From Niabella sp. (GTDB lineage: Bacteria > Bacteroidota > Bacteroidia > Chitinophagales > Chitinophagaceae), in NCBI GenBank assembly GCA_017744715.1, contig JAGIAT010000006.1:62001-126000 (forward strand): a stretch of 64,000 bases of DNA, given 5' to 3'. Both the position numbers and the translations under genes were made by a program. This document shows, piece after piece, positions 8,985 to 18,115 of this stretch. The stretch's first letter is position 1. Each line of letters begins with the position of its first letter. The notes below the pieces were generated by a model that searched no databases, was not told the DNA's origin, and was given only the letters and a program-made list of their open reading frames with translations.

Positions 8985-10268
8985 TTATTTTTTCAACAAT
9001 CGTACGGAGGTCCTGCGGTCGGCCGCCCGGGCTTCATCCGGGGCGTTTTCATCTACTTTGGCCAGTTGTTCGCCATAGCCCTCAGCTTCGGGAACCTGGG
9101 CACCCACGCCGGCGGCTTTTAATGCTGCCTGTACGGCTTTTGCCCGTCCGTCGGACAATTTGAGGTTTGCGGCATCGTCGCCTTTTTTATCGGTATAGCC
9201 ACCCACTTTGATCTTTACATCCGGGAAGGCTTTTAAGATAGCGGCGATATTGTCCAGCTGACGTTTGGATGAATCCGTGAGTTTTGTGGTACCGAATTCA
9301 AAGTTCAGGTCATCGAAGTTGAACCATTTTTCTTTCAGAACGCTGTCGGTGGCGTTTTTGTATTCGTCCGACTGGATAAACTGTACCAGCTGGTCTTCAA
9401 TACCACCCGGGTATGCCTGCAGTTTTGTACCGTTGGGTAATGTAACTTCTGCAAGCGTTTTTACAGCCGGGGCCGGAGGTGTTGGGGGTGTGGTGGTAAG
9501 GGTATCTGTAGGTGCAACGGCTGTGGTGTCGGCTCCGGTGCTGGTGGTAGTGTTGTTACAACCTTTTCCGAGGAAATACCAAAGCGCCAGCGCAATAACG
9601 GCCAGCAGCAGCAGCGGCAACAGCCATTTAGCGCCGCCGCCTGCGTTCTGGGCGGTTTCACGCGCATAGTTATAGGCCGGTGCGGCAGTTTCCTGAACAT
9701 TGGAAACGGTTTGCTGCACACCGTCCCTGATAGAACTCAGGCCCAGCGCAGTACCCAGCGAACCCAGCCCGGAGGGAAGTGCGCTGAGGATATTGCTTTT
9801 CTGTGCGCCCATGAAACTGGAAAAGGCACTTGCATTCAGGTTATTGTCTGTTGCATGTTTCCCAAGCAGCCCCAGTACCAGGGGTACAATCATACTGATC
9901 AGCGATCCGGAAGAAGAAGATTTGATGCCGGCAAAATTTGCAATGCTGTCGATAATAGAATTTGTTTTGTCGCCCAGCAGTCCTTTAAACAGGCTGGTGC
10001 CTTTGGATAAAAGATCGGCGTTGCCGAAAAGCGTATCGGCACTGTTTAGGATGCCGCTGTTGGAAAACCCCTTGGCCGTATCGAGCACTTCGGCCGCCCC
10101 CTGCTCGCTGGAAGATGCTTTGGAAGCAAATAGCCCCAGTACCGCAGGAATAATGCCGGAAACGGCGTTGGAAACGTTTCCTTCACTTTCGTTCAGGAAC
10201 GATCCGGCCTTCGCAATCAAATCCTGTGGAACGTAGTTCTTCACAAGATCTACAATGTTGATTGACAT
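8985..10268 (-). CDS. DUF937 - OmpA C-terminal domain envelope protein
   Basis: From the ATG at 10268 the protein is 427 residues and starts MSINIVDLVKNYVPQDL. The first ~150 residues are a DUF937-like helical domain rich in Gly, Ala and Ser. A linker follows, then one transmembrane helix (WLLPLLLLAVIALALWYFLG), a Thr/Pro-rich spacer, and a C-terminal OmpA peptidoglycan-binding domain (LNFEFGTTKL, VGGYTDKKGD, ADRRTSVRLL). The likely topology is a cytoplasmic DUF937 domain, an inner-membrane anchor and a periplasmic OmpA domain attached to peptidoglycan. An upstream in-frame ATG at 10322 would add 18 residues with no domain or signal; I prefer 10268. A terminator follows at 8932-8962. Confidence 0.9.
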   Translation of the reverse strand: MSINIVDLVKNYVPQDLIAKAGSFLNESEGNVSNAVSGIIPAVLGLFASKASSSEQGAAEVLDTAKGFSNSGILNSADTLFGNADLLSKGTSLFKGLLGDKTNSIIDSIANFAGIKSSSSGSLISMIVPLVLGLLGKHATDNNLNASAFSSFMGAQKSNILSALPSGLGSLGTALGLSSIRDGVQQTVSNVQETAAPAYNYARETAQNAGGGAKWLLPLLLLAVIALALWYFLGKGCNNTTTSTGADTTAVAPTDTLTTTPPTPPAPAVKTLAEVTLPNGTKLQAYPGGIEDQLVQFIQSDEYKNATDSVLKEKWFNFDDLNFEFGTTKLTDSSKRQLDNIAAILKAFPDVKIKVGGYTDKKGDDAANLKLSDGRAKAVQAALKAAGVGAQVPEAEGYGEQLAKVDENAPDEARAADRRTSVRLLKK

Positions 10269-10487
10269 AGTTTGATTTTTTAGTTTGATTAAAAGACAGC
10301 GCATTTTGGTGGCGCTATTCAATTCTATCTAAAAATATGCCACTTTTATAAAAAACTTAAAATGAGGCATCTAAGTAATAAAGCGTATAAGTAAAAACCG
10401 GGTATCTTGTAAAAAAAAGACCGGATACCCCCGGGTTACGGTTCTACGGCAGGAATCCTTTATCTTTCAATCATCAAATTTAATAGT

Positions 10488-10880
10488 ATGAAAAAGCGCT
10501 TTTTTTTGATCCCGGTAATGGCATTGTTATTAATGGCGCTGGCACCGCAACCTCAAAACCCGTTACTGGGCATCTGGGAGCTGCAGCTGGAAGGAGGATC
10601 TACAGGATTGCTGAAACAATTTAATGCGGATGGCACCACAATAAACATTGGTCTTGGCGACAATGGTTTTGGAATTTCGCTGGAAGGAACATACGAGCTG
10701 CGCCCCTCCGGCAGGTATGTGGAAAAGACGGTCCGTTCTTCTTTCAGTGAACAGGACGGCACGCAAAAACTGGTAGCATACCGGCTTACCGGCGACAGCC
10801 TCCTGCATCTATCCTATAAAGTTTCGGGGAAGCCGTTTACCGAGGAGTATAAAAAACTAAAGCTGATCAGCGGGCGATAG
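10488..10880 (+). CDS. Small secreted lipocalin-like protein
   Basis: The 130-residue protein has a signal peptide (residues 1-19, with basic start MKKR and a hydrophobic core) and a mature domain beginning near PLLGIWELQ. The alternation of short beta strands with the motif GIWEL, FNADGT and GTYELRPSGRY resembles lipocalin-like or DUF4488-type Bacteroidota proteins, which bind small hydrophobic ligands in some families. The family assignment is by appearance only and the function is unknown. It stands alone between the divergent OmpA gene and the convergent leuS. A seven-of-eight -7 box (TATCTTTC, 10461-10468) lies about 20 bases before the ATG. Confidence 0.75.
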   Translation: MKKRFFLIPVMALLLMALAPQPQNPLLGIWELQLEGGSTGLLKQFNADGTTINIGLGDNGFGISLEGTYELRPSGRYVEKTVRSSFSEQDGTQKLVAYRLTGDSLLHLSYKVSGKPFTEEYKKLKLISGR

Positions 10881-10948
10881 CTGAAAAGGTTTGCAGGAAA
10901 CAGCCAGGAAGCAGCACTCCCCTGGTTAACCTGTATCTCCTGAAAAGG

Positions 10949-10975
10949 AAAAAGCCCGCAACAGGCAGGCTTTTT
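10949..10975. terminator. Bidirectional terminator between the lipocalin-like gene and leuS
   Basis: A hairpin AAAAAGCCcGC / GCaGGCTTTTT with a 5-6 base loop has A and T runs at the stem base on both strands. It lies between two convergent genes and can serve both. Confidence 0.8.
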
Positions 10976-10995
10976 CAAAACAAACAGCTTGTATT

Positions 10996-13776
10996 TTACA
11001 CCACCAGGTTTACCATTTTGTTTTTTACATAAATGATCTTTTTCGGCGGTTTGCCGTCCAGCCATTTTTGCACCGTTTCATTCGCCAGCACCAGTTGCTC
11101 CACTTCGGGCTGCGAGGCTTCCAGCGAAAGGACCATGGTAGTACGCATTTTTCCATTAATGGAAATGGGATATTCCTTTTCAGACTCTTTTGTATAGGTG
11201 TCTTCATATACCGGGAACGGAGCGTCCAGCACGCTGGAACTGTTGCCCAACGCATGCCACAGTTCTTCGGCAATATGCGGTGCATAGGAAGACAGCATGA
11301 TCAGCACTGGTTCCAGTACTTCCTTTTTATGGCATTTCAGATCCGTAAGCTCATTTACGAGGATCATGAAGGCGCTTACGCCGGTATTGAAGCTGAACCG
11401 TTCATTATCGTCTTCAATTTTTTTGATGCTCTTGTGCAGCACTTTCAGTTCGGATGCCGTAGGTGCGTCGTTTGTCCAGATGGCTGCAAAGCTGCCGTCT
11501 GTATTTTCTTTGTAAAACAGGCGCCATAATTTTTTGAGGAAACGGTGTACGCCCTCAATGCCCTTGGTATCCCAGGGCTTGCTCATTTCCACCGGTCCCA
11601 GGAACATTTCATACATACGGAAGGTATCGGCTCCGTATTTATTTACCAGGTCGTCCGGGTTTACGGTGTTGAACTTTGACTTGGACATTTTTTCTACTTC
11701 TGCGCCACAGATATATTTGCCGTCTTCCAGGATAAATGTTGCACCGGCAAATTCGTTGTTGCGCCATTTTGCAAAAGCTTCCTGGTCCAGCACAGTACCG
11801 TCTACGATGTTTACATCTACGTGGATCTTATCCAGCACCTGGCCGTTATAAGTATAGTCGTCGGCGATCAGTCCCTGCGATACAAATTCATTGGTGCCAT
11901 TAATCCGGTATACAAAGCGGCTGCTTCCCTGGATCATGCCCTGGTTTACCAGCCGTTTAAAGGGCTCATCAAAACCGATATAGCCGAGGTCATACAGGGC
12001 TTTTGTCCACATACGGCTATACAGCAGGTGCCCCACCGCGTGTTCGGTACCCCCAATATAAAGGTCTACCTGGTTCCAGTAGTCTGTGGCCTGGCGGCCG
12101 GCAAATTCCTGGTTGTTTTTCGGATCCATATAACGCAGGAAATACCAGCTGGATCCGGCATAGCCGGGCATGGTATTGGTTTCCAGCTCACGGGCTACCC
12201 ATTCGGGGATATTGGCCAGGGGGCCTTCTCCTTCGGGCCCGGGTTTATAGCTGTCTACCGTTGGCAGTTCCAGCGGCAGTTCAGCAGCATTGAGGGGGTA
12301 GGCCGTTCCGTTTTTCCATTGAATGGGGAAGGGCTCGCCCCAGTAGCGCTGGCGGCTGAAGGCGGCATCCCGCATTTTATAATTGACTTTCCGGGTTCCG
12401 ATCCCTTTTTCTTCAATGGCCTTAATCACCAGTTCCATGGCTTCCCGCATGGGTACGCCGTTTAAGAAGCCGGAGTTTTCCAGCAAAGCGTCCTTCGTTG
12501 CGTTGGCGTCCTCGCCGTTAAAATGGCTGCCGATGATATTGGTAATGGGAATATTGAAATGCCTGGCAAATTTAAAGTCGCGTTCATCGCCGCAGGGTAC
12601 CGCCATAATAGCTCCTGTACCGTACCCGGCCAGTACATATTCACTGATCCAGATGGGAATTTCGCGGCCATCAAAGGGATTGATGGCATAGGCGCCGGTA
12701 AATACACCGGTAATCTTTTTCTCGGCCATCCGTTCCCGCTCGCTCCGGCTTTTTACATAAGCGATGTATGCGTCTACAGCCGCCGCCTGCTCCGGGGTTT
12801 TGATCTGGTCTACCAGTTCCAGCTCCGGGGCAATCACCATAAAATCCACGCCGAAGATGGTGTCCGGGCGGGTGGTGTACACGGTAAGGCTATGGGCCGA
12901 ATGCTGAATGCTGAAGGTGATTTCCGCTCCGCTGGATTTTCCGATCCAGTTGCTTTGCATCTCCTTCATCGCTTCGCTGAAGTCTACCTGCTGCAGGCCC
13001 GCCAGCAGCCGGTCTGCATATTCGGTGATGCGCAGGTACCATTGACGTAATTTCTTTTTCACCACGGGATAACCGCCACGTTCACTTACACCATTTACCA
13101 CTTCATCGTTTGCCAGTACGGTGCCTAACGCCTCGCACCAGTTTACCTCGCCATAGCCGCAATAAGCCAGGCGGTATTCCATCAGGATATCGAGTTTTTG
13201 CGCTTCCCCGTAGGATTTCCATTCATCGGCTGTAAAGCTGAATGCAGACGGTTTAACACCGGGTGCTGCTGAACCATGCTGCTCAAATAAAGCGACCAGG
13301 TTACGGATGGGTACGGCTTTTTGCTGCTGCCGGTCGAAATAGCTTTCAAACAATTGCAGGAAGATCCATTGCGTCCATTTATAATAATGCGGATCGCTGG
13401 TGCGTACTTCCCGGCTCCAGTCGAAGCAGAAACCGATATTGTCCAGCTGTTTCCGGAACGTGGAAATATTCTTTTCCGTTGAAACGGCCGGGTGAATGCC
13501 GTTTTCGATCGCATATTGCTCTGCCGGCAAACCAAAAGCATCATAACCCATGGGATGCAGCACATTAAATCCTTTCAGGCGTTTGTAGCGGGCATAGATA
13601 TCACTGGCAATATAACCCAGGGGGTGCCCTACATGCAGCCCTGCTCCGCTGGGGTAAGGAAACATGTCCAGCACATAATATTTGGGTTTGTCACTTTCAT
13701 TCGAAACGGTGTAGGTACCGTTTTCTGCCCAGAAGTGTTGCCACTTTTTCTCTATTTCATTAAAGTTATACTCCAT
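10996..13776 (-). CDS. leuS: Leucyl-tRNA synthetase
   Basis: This class I aminoacyl-tRNA synthetase charges tRNA-Leu with leucine in the cytoplasm. The 926-residue protein has the HIGH-type signature HVGH (residues 48-51), the CP1 editing insertion in the middle (with the typical YTTRPDTIFG start), the KMSKS signature as KMSKSKFN in the C-terminal third, and an anticodon-binding helical bundle. Full length and collinear with bacterial LeuRS. It is transcribed alone, with a candidate -7 box about 95 bases upstream (13871-13878) and a shared terminator downstream. Confidence 0.98.
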   Translation of the reverse strand: MEYNFNEIEKKWQHFWAENGTYTVSNESDKPKYYVLDMFPYPSGAGLHVGHPLGYIASDIYARYKRLKGFNVLHPMGYDAFGLPAEQYAIENGIHPAVSTEKNISTFRKQLDNIGFCFDWSREVRTSDPHYYKWTQWIFLQLFESYFDRQQQKAVPIRNLVALFEQHGSAAPGVKPSAFSFTADEWKSYGEAQKLDILMEYRLAYCGYGEVNWCEALGTVLANDEVVNGVSERGGYPVVKKKLRQWYLRITEYADRLLAGLQQVDFSEAMKEMQSNWIGKSSGAEITFSIQHSAHSLTVYTTRPDTIFGVDFMVIAPELELVDQIKTPEQAAAVDAYIAYVKSRSERERMAEKKITGVFTGAYAINPFDGREIPIWISEYVLAGYGTGAIMAVPCGDERDFKFARHFNIPITNIIGSHFNGEDANATKDALLENSGFLNGVPMREAMELVIKAIEEKGIGTRKVNYKMRDAAFSRQRYWGEPFPIQWKNGTAYPLNAAELPLELPTVDSYKPGPEGEGPLANIPEWVARELETNTMPGYAGSSWYFLRYMDPKNNQEFAGRQATDYWNQVDLYIGGTEHAVGHLLYSRMWTKALYDLGYIGFDEPFKRLVNQGMIQGSSRFVYRINGTNEFVSQGLIADDYTYNGQVLDKIHVDVNIVDGTVLDQEAFAKWRNNEFAGATFILEDGKYICGAEVEKMSKSKFNTVNPDDLVNKYGADTFRMYEMFLGPVEMSKPWDTKGIEGVHRFLKKLWRLFYKENTDGSFAAIWTNDAPTASELKVLHKSIKKIEDDNERFSFNTGVSAFMILVNELTDLKCHKKEVLEPVLIMLSSYAPHIAEELWHALGNSSSVLDAPFPVYEDTYTKESEKEYPISINGKMRTTMVLSLEASQPEVEQLVLANETVQKWLDGKPPKKIIYVKNKMVNLVV

Positions 13777-14107
13777 AAATCTTGTATTGATCCCGTTCCC
13801 TTTCTTTGGTATGTGAAAAGGATTGATGCTTCATTTTCAACAAAAAAATCAGGAAACCGGACTTGGGGGGCAAATTTAAGCATTGTATTTGCAAAAAGGC
13901 AGCTCTGGCGGGTATTTTGAGCGCAAAAGCCGCAGATTCGCAGATTGGGTTTACGGGTTGCGGCAGCCGGGCAGGTTATGGAAGCCGCGGGCAAATGGCG
14001 GCTATTGGCTGTTTTTGTAAAAAATCATTAAATGACGGGGCATTTTGCTCCCGGAACTCGGGCATTGCTTATAATATATTATATTGCAACCCTAAAATTG
14101 TCAGTAT
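13777..14107. promoter_or_regulatory. Divergent intergenic region leuS / DUF3098 gene
   Basis: This 331-base gap between divergent genes contains no supported gene. On the minus strand a perfect -7 box TAAATTTG (13871-13878) is the best leuS promoter candidate and would leave a leader of about 90 bases. On the plus strand an AT-rich segment (14070-14098) with a seven-of-eight box (TAAAATTG) precedes the DUF3098 gene. The long leuS leader has no obvious T-box-like structure that I could recognise. Confidence 0.45.
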
Positions 14108-14359
14108 ATGGCTACTTCAACAAATAGCGCCCCTTCGATGTTTTCAAAATCCAATTACACCTGGATGCTGATCGGGGCAGTTGTAATTGCTTTGGGTATG
14201 TTTTTACTATCGGGCGGAAAAAGCAATAACCCGGCGGTGTTTAACCGGGATGAAGTATACAGCACCACCCGCATTACCATTGCACCCATCATTATTTTCA
14301 TTGGCCTGGCCATTGAAGTATATGCTATTTTTAAAAAATCAGCTCCCGAAAAAAAATAA
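14108..14359 (+). CDS. DUF3098 two-helix membrane protein
   Basis: The 83-residue protein has a short polar N-terminus, two transmembrane helices (about residues 17-38 and 53-74) and the linking motif NRDEVYSTTRITIAP typical of DUF3098. The family is Bacteroidota-specific, and in many genomes it lies between ftsX and uppP. Here uppP follows at 14425 but ftsX is absent from the window. A role in the cell envelope or division is inferred only from that conserved neighbourhood. A strong hairpin separates it from uppP. Confidence 0.9.
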   Translation: MATSTNSAPSMFSKSNYTWMLIGAVVIALGMFLLSGGKSNNPAVFNRDEVYSTTRITIAPIIIFIGLAIEVYAIFKKSAPEKK

Positions 14360-14380
14360 AAAAACTTCAATAAGAAATGT

Positions 14381-14413
14381 TAAGGCGACTACTTTTGTGT
14401 CGCCTTATTTTTT
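14381..14413 (+). terminator. Terminator after the DUF3098 gene, with promoter box in its loop
   Basis: A perfect 9-base-pair stem (TAAGGCGAC 14381-14389, GTCGCCTTA 14399-14407) with a 9-base loop is followed by a run of T residues to 14413. It ends only 11 bases before the uppP start codon. The loop contains a perfect -7 box (14390-14397). Confidence 0.8.
14390..14397 (+). promoter_or_regulatory. -7 promoter box (TACTTTTG) for uppP inside a terminator loop
   Basis: This is a perfect TAnnTTTG located in the loop of the DUF3098 terminator hairpin. Initiation would fall about at 14402-14405, giving uppP a leader of roughly 20 bases. No -33 TTTG is evident at the expected distance. Confidence 0.45.
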
Positions 14414-14424
14414 AAAGATACTTT

Positions 14425-15261
14425 ATGAGCATTATACAGGCGATTATTATTGCGATCGTAGAAGGTATTACTGAATACCTTCCCATTTCTTCCACGGGTC
14501 ATATGATCATTGCAAGCTCTTTTATGGGCATCGAAAAAGAGGAATTTACCAAACTGTTTGAAGTGGCCATCCAGCTGGGTGCCATTCTTGCGGTGGTGGT
14601 ATTGTACTGGCGCCGTTTTTTTCCTGCAAAGTCAGAAGGGGGCATCAACTGGTCGTTCTATTTTAAACTCATTGTTGGGGTGATTCCCGCGCTGGTGCTG
14701 GGTTATTTGTTCTCCGATAAAATAGATGAGCTGCTGGAAAGTCCTACGGTAGTAGCCACTACGCTGCTGATCGGCGGGTTTGTGCTGTTGTTCATCGACA
14801 AGCTATTTAATCATCCAACGGTTAAAACGGTGGATCAGATCTCTTATCCGAAGGCATTTGTTACGGGGTTGTGGCAGGTTATAGCCATGATTCCGGGTGT
14901 AAGCCGTAGCGCAGCTTCTATTATCGGCGGTATGCAGCAAAAAATGACCCGCAATATCGCTGCAGAATTTTCCTTCTTCCTGGCCGTACCTACAATGGCT
15001 GCCGCAACCTTGTATTCCCTCTTCCTGAAAAAATGGAACCAGGGCGGGGTTACGCAAAAAGGCTATGAGCTGATCCTGGCCTCAAAAGAAAATACCATTG
15101 CGTTTATAGTGGGTAATGTAGTAGCCTTTGTGGTGGCGATCCTCGCCATTAAATTTTTTATCGATTTCCTGAAAAAGTATGGGTTCAAAGCCTTTGGCTG
15201 GTACCGGATCATTGCCGGTGCGGTATTGCTGATATTGATTTATAAGGGGGTGATTGCATAG
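14425..15261 (+). CDS. uppP: Undecaprenyl-diphosphatase (UppP/BacA)
   Basis: The enzyme dephosphorylates undecaprenyl diphosphate at the membrane and so recycles the lipid carrier for peptidoglycan and surface polysaccharide synthesis; overexpression gives bacitracin resistance. The 278-residue polytopic protein has both signature regions: [14 protein letters not shown] near residues 13-26, and [12 protein letters not shown] in the middle. The length is normal. A terminator and overlapping promoter box separate it from the DUF3098 gene, so it may be transcribed on its own. Confidence 0.97.
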   Translation: MSIIQAIIIAIVEGITEYLPISSTGHMIIASSFMGIEKEEFTKLFEVAIQLGAILAVVVLYWRRFFPAKSEGGINWSFYFKLIVGVIPALVLGYLFSDKIDELLESPTVVATTLLIGGFVLLFIDKLFNHPTVKTVDQISYPKAFVTGLWQVIAMIPGVSRSAASIIGGMQQKMTRNIAAEFSFFLAVPTMAAATLYSLFLKKWNQGGVTQKGYELILASKENTIAFIVGNVVAFVVAILAIKFFIDFLKKYGFKAFGWYRIIAGAVLLILIYKGVIA

Positions 15262-15263
15262 GG

Positions 15264-15334
15264 CTGTTTCAGGTTTAAAGTTTCAGGTTCCACGTTTCAT
15301 CCTGTACGATACTGAAAACTGATAACTGATAGCG
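15264..15334. repeat. Degenerate word repeat (GTTTCAGGTTTAAAG type)
   Basis: The gap after uppP carries imperfect tandem copies of words such as TTTCAGGTT and then ACTGA/CTGATA words. The 15-mer TTAAAGTTTCAGGTT (15275-15289) recurs exactly at 62920-62934, and an inverted relative (18 of 21 bases) lies at 34831-34851. Confidence 0.6.
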
Positions 15335-15430
15335 GATACCGTTCCAGGTTAATCCGGCTCCTAAAAAAGAAATTCAGTGAACTTTAAAATAAAAAGGCAA
15401 TGTTGATCCAGGAATGATCTGTATCCCGGC

Positions 15431-15472
15431 TCATTTTCCACATTTTCATATTTTCATATTTTCAAATTAGCA
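15431..15472. repeat. Low-complexity TTTTCATA repeat upstream of hemL
   Basis: Three or four imperfect copies of an 8-9 base word (CATTTTCA / CATATTTTCA) run up to the hemL start region. It may be part of the promoter, since Bacteroidota promoters are AT-rich, but no exact -7 box is present. Confidence 0.5.
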
Positions 15473-15479
15473 CATTATC

Positions 15480-16772
15480 ATGTATACATACGAATCCAGC
15501 AAAACATTATTTGAACGCGCACAGCAAAGCATTCCCGGTGGTGTAAATTCGCCTGTACGGGCTTTTAAAAGCGTGGGCGGCACACCCGTATTTTTTGAAA
15601 AGGCAAAAGGCGCTTACCTGTACGATGTGCAGGGGCAGCGCTATATTGATTACATCGCTTCCTGGGGTCCAATGATCCTGGGGCATGGATATGAGCCGGT
15701 GGTAAAGGCCATTCAGCAGCAGGTAGAAAAAGCCACTTCTTTTGGCGCACCTACGGAAATTGAAGTAGAAATTGCGGAGCTGATCAAATCCATGGTGCCC
15801 AATGTAGACCTGATCCGCATGGTAAACAGCGGAACGGAGGCCTGTATGAGTGCGCTTCGGGTTGCCCGGGGCTATACCGGCCGCAACAAATTTATCAAGT
15901 TTGAAGGCTGTTACCATGGTCATGCGGACTCCTTTCTGGTAAAAGCGGGCAGCGGGGTGGCCACGTTTAATATACAAACCGTACCGGGGATCACTGCCGG
16001 TGCGGCCAATGATACATTAACCTGCGCATATAACGATCTGGCAGCGGTGGAACAGCTGGTTCAGGAGCATAAAGGGGAGATCGCCGCCATTATTGTGGAG
16101 CCGGTGGCGGGAAATATGGGTTGTATCATTCCGGAACCGGGTTTCCTGGAAGGGCTGCGCCGCATCTGCGACGAAGAAGGAATGGTATTGATCTTCGATG
16201 AAGTGATGAACGGTTTTCGCCTGGCGCTGGGCGGGGCACAGGAGCGCCTGGGTATTAACGCTGATCTGGTAACTTATGGCAAAGTGATCGGTGCCGGTAT
16301 GCCGGTAGGGGCTTTTGGAGGTAAGCGCCATATTATGGAAGTGGTGGCTCCGCTGGGCGGCGTGTACCAGGCCGGCACGCTGAGTGGCAACCCGGTAGCG
16401 ATGACGGCAGGCCTTACCCTGCTGAAAGCACTGAAGGCGGCTCCGGAATTGCTGATGGACCTGGATGATAAAACAACCTACCTGAAAGACGGGCTGGATG
16501 TGGTATTGAAGGCCTGGGGACAACCTTATGTAATCAACCAGTTTGGCAGTATGATCAGCATCCATTTTTCCGGTCAGCCGGTGGTGAATTTTGCCACGGC
16601 AGCTGCTTCGGATCTTTCCCGGTTCAACCGGTTTTTCCATGCCTTGTTAAAACGGGGCATTTACCTGCCGCCTTCTGCCTTTGAAAGCTGGTTTTTGAAC
16701 AATGCGCTTACAAAGGACGACCTGGATGAAACCATACGGGCGGTTAAAGAAAGCCTGGAGGAGATCGGTTGA
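15480..16772 (+). CDS. hemL: Glutamate-1-semialdehyde 2,1-aminomutase
   Basis: This PLP enzyme converts glutamate-1-semialdehyde to 5-aminolevulinate in the C5 route to heme. The 430-residue protein is full length and collinear with HemL: IPGGVNSPVRAFKSVGG at the N-terminus, the MVNSGTEA cofactor-phosphate loop, FDEVMNGFR, and the PLP lysine (about Lys268) in TYGKVIGAGMPVGAFGG. The gatekeeping loop GTLSGNP is also present. It is a lone gene; no other heme gene is nearby. The degenerate repeat upstream may overlap its promoter. Confidence 0.98.
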   Translation: MYTYESSKTLFERAQQSIPGGVNSPVRAFKSVGGTPVFFEKAKGAYLYDVQGQRYIDYIASWGPMILGHGYEPVVKAIQQQVEKATSFGAPTEIEVEIAELIKSMVPNVDLIRMVNSGTEACMSALRVARGYTGRNKFIKFEGCYHGHADSFLVKAGSGVATFNIQTVPGITAGAANDTLTCAYNDLAAVEQLVQEHKGEIAAIIVEPVAGNMGCIIPEPGFLEGLRRICDEEGMVLIFDEVMNGFRLALGGAQERLGINADLVTYGKVIGAGMPVGAFGGKRHIMEVVAPLGGVYQAGTLSGNPVAMTAGLTLLKALKAAPELLMDLDDKTTYLKDGLDVVLKAWGQPYVINQFGSMISIHFSGQPVVNFATAAASDLSRFNRFFHALLKRGIYLPPSAFESWFLNNALTKDDLDETIRAVKESLEEIG

Positions 16773-16803
16773 TGCCGCTTTTGTGTGTGAATAAGCCACG
16801 CTC

Positions 16804-17319
16804 TTACGTAGAGATCATGGCATCAATCCGCTCCTTTTGCCGCAGGTGGTGCCGCAAATGCATGTCTGCAAACTGCAGCCATTCGGCAGCGCTGAAATAT
16901 TGAAACCCGGGATGCCGCGTTTTGCCGCCCTTACGGCCGGCATTACAGAACAGCTGATGTACGGTTTCGTTGATGGCGGTTAGTTGCTGAAGGAGCAGCT
17001 CCTTATTCGTTGGCTGGGGAAGATCAATGTCATTAAAGGGATTTTCCAGTTGCTGGTCGGGGAAGCTGTTGGCCGCAAACATGGCAGCCGCGGCGGGCGT
17101 CATTTTTTCATTGCTATGTTTATCCGTTGCCAGCGCGGTTTTCATCTGTGCTATATAAAATTCGGTATCACTAATCAGGTGTTTGTAAACCTGACCCAGT
17201 GACCAGCTTCCCGGGGCCGGTTGCTGTTGCAATTGCTGAAGCGTGTATGTTTCCAGATAGCCGGTCCACAACTCAATGCTGCGGCTGAATCCTGATAGTA
17301 ATGCTGCAATGGATAACAT
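16804..17319 (-). CDS. DinB-superfamily protein
   Basis: The 171-residue protein looks like a DinB/YfiT four-helix bundle. The N-terminal helix carries WSLGQVYKHLISDTEFY, which supplies the first histidine ligand, and the C-terminal helix carries ADMHLRHHLRQ, which supplies two more. Family members bind a divalent metal; some are thiol S-transferases (bacillithiol or mycothiol), but most are uncharacterised. A cytoplasmic location is likely, as there is no signal peptide. Both neighbours are on their own transcripts or, for ORF6N, 63 bases upstream on the same strand, so co-transcription with ORF6N is possible. Confidence 0.82.
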   Translation of the reverse strand: MLSIAALLSGFSRSIELWTGYLETYTLQQLQQQPAPGSWSLGQVYKHLISDTEFYIAQMKTALATDKHSNEKMTPAAAAMFAANSFPDQQLENPFNDIDLPQPTNKELLLQQLTAINETVHQLFCNAGRKGGKTRHPGFQYFSAAEWLQFADMHLRHHLRQKERIDAMIST

Positions 17320-17382
17320 GGTATTACGAACTTAGCAAAATCCGGTGGTATTTCGGATGCATGCTATGCTCCGGTAAAAGAC

Positions 17383-17961
17383 TTAAGGCCGCTGAAACCC
17401 GATACGGTTGCGCTGCTCCCATTTTCGCTGGGCGGCTTTTTCATCCAGTAAATTTTCAATGGCGTCATAAATCGACGAAAGCTGTACATCGTGTTCGGTA
17501 ATGCGCTGCTGAATCTGTTTTAACTGGTCCCGTATATCACCCTGTTCGAGCACGATCCGCTGGATTTCTACAAAAGCGCGCATAATGGCGATATTCATTT
17601 GAATCGCCTTATCACTGTTTAGCAAACCGCTTAACATTGCTACACCCTGTTCGGTAAAGGCATATGGCAGTGCCGTTCTGGGCCGTTTCCCGGGGTATGT
17701 CATCACAAATTGTGATGACATACCCGCAAATTGTTGAAAATCATTATCATGCAGCTGGTCTATTTGAGGCTTTAACCCGGTAAATTCCGGTCTTGTCAGC
17801 TGAAACATAAAGTCTTTTGGAAACCGTTTGATATTTCTTTTTACCGTCTGATTTAAGACCCTTGTTTCAACTTCATAAAGGACGGCAAGATCAAAGTCAA
17901 GGATCACACGTTCACCGCGGATCTCATAGATGCGGTTTTGAATACTGCGGATGATTTGCAT
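17383..17961 (-). CDS. ORF6N-domain protein
   Basis: The first ~90 residues match the ORF6N domain (ILDFDLAVLYEVETRVLNQ, NIKRFPKDFMFQLT, AFTEQGVAMLSGLL), a DNA-binding module found in phage antirepressors and in many chromosomal Bacteroidota genes. A coiled-coil-like C-terminal region follows (about 125-175, DQLKQIQQRITEHDVQLSSI). In phages such proteins relieve repression; here no prophage genes are nearby, so this is likely a solitary domesticated or cargo copy. It contains the phrase FVMTYPGKRPRTALPYAFTE, typical of the family. Confidence 0.9.
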   Translation of the reverse strand: MQIIRSIQNRIYEIRGERVILDFDLAVLYEVETRVLNQTVKRNIKRFPKDFMFQLTRPEFTGLKPQIDQLHDNDFQQFAGMSSQFVMTYPGKRPRTALPYAFTEQGVAMLSGLLNSDKAIQMNIAIMRAFVEIQRIVLEQGDIRDQLKQIQQRITEHDVQLSSIYDAIENLLDEKAAQRKWEQRNRIGFQRP

Positions 17962-18073
17962 AGGTTAAATATTTACTGTAAATATATGCAAACTATTTAT
18001 AACGTTTGCGGCGGCCCTGTTGGTTGCTGTTTTGTTAGCAAAGGTTATGGCTACGCTTGCCTGCTAACCCCTG

Positions 18074-18081
18074 TATCTTTG
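18074..18081 (+). promoter_or_regulatory. -7 promoter box (TATCTTTG)
   Basis: This is a perfect TAnnTTTG 34 bases upstream of the ATG at 18116. It favours that start over the in-frame ATG at 18083, which would sit at or before the transcription start. Confidence 0.5.
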
Positions 18082-18115
18082 TTTGGTTCGTAATGCTTTA
18101 AAACTCCAAAACAAT

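Noticed and set aside
10269..10322. Upstream start for the DUF937-OmpA gene adding 18 residues
   Set aside because: The extra residues show no domain or signal, and MSINIVDLVKNYV is the natural start of the DUF937 domain.
17383..17961. ORF6N gene as a sign of a prophage
   Set aside because: No phage structural, integrase or replication genes are nearby, and ORF6N proteins are common as single chromosomal genes in Bacteroidota.
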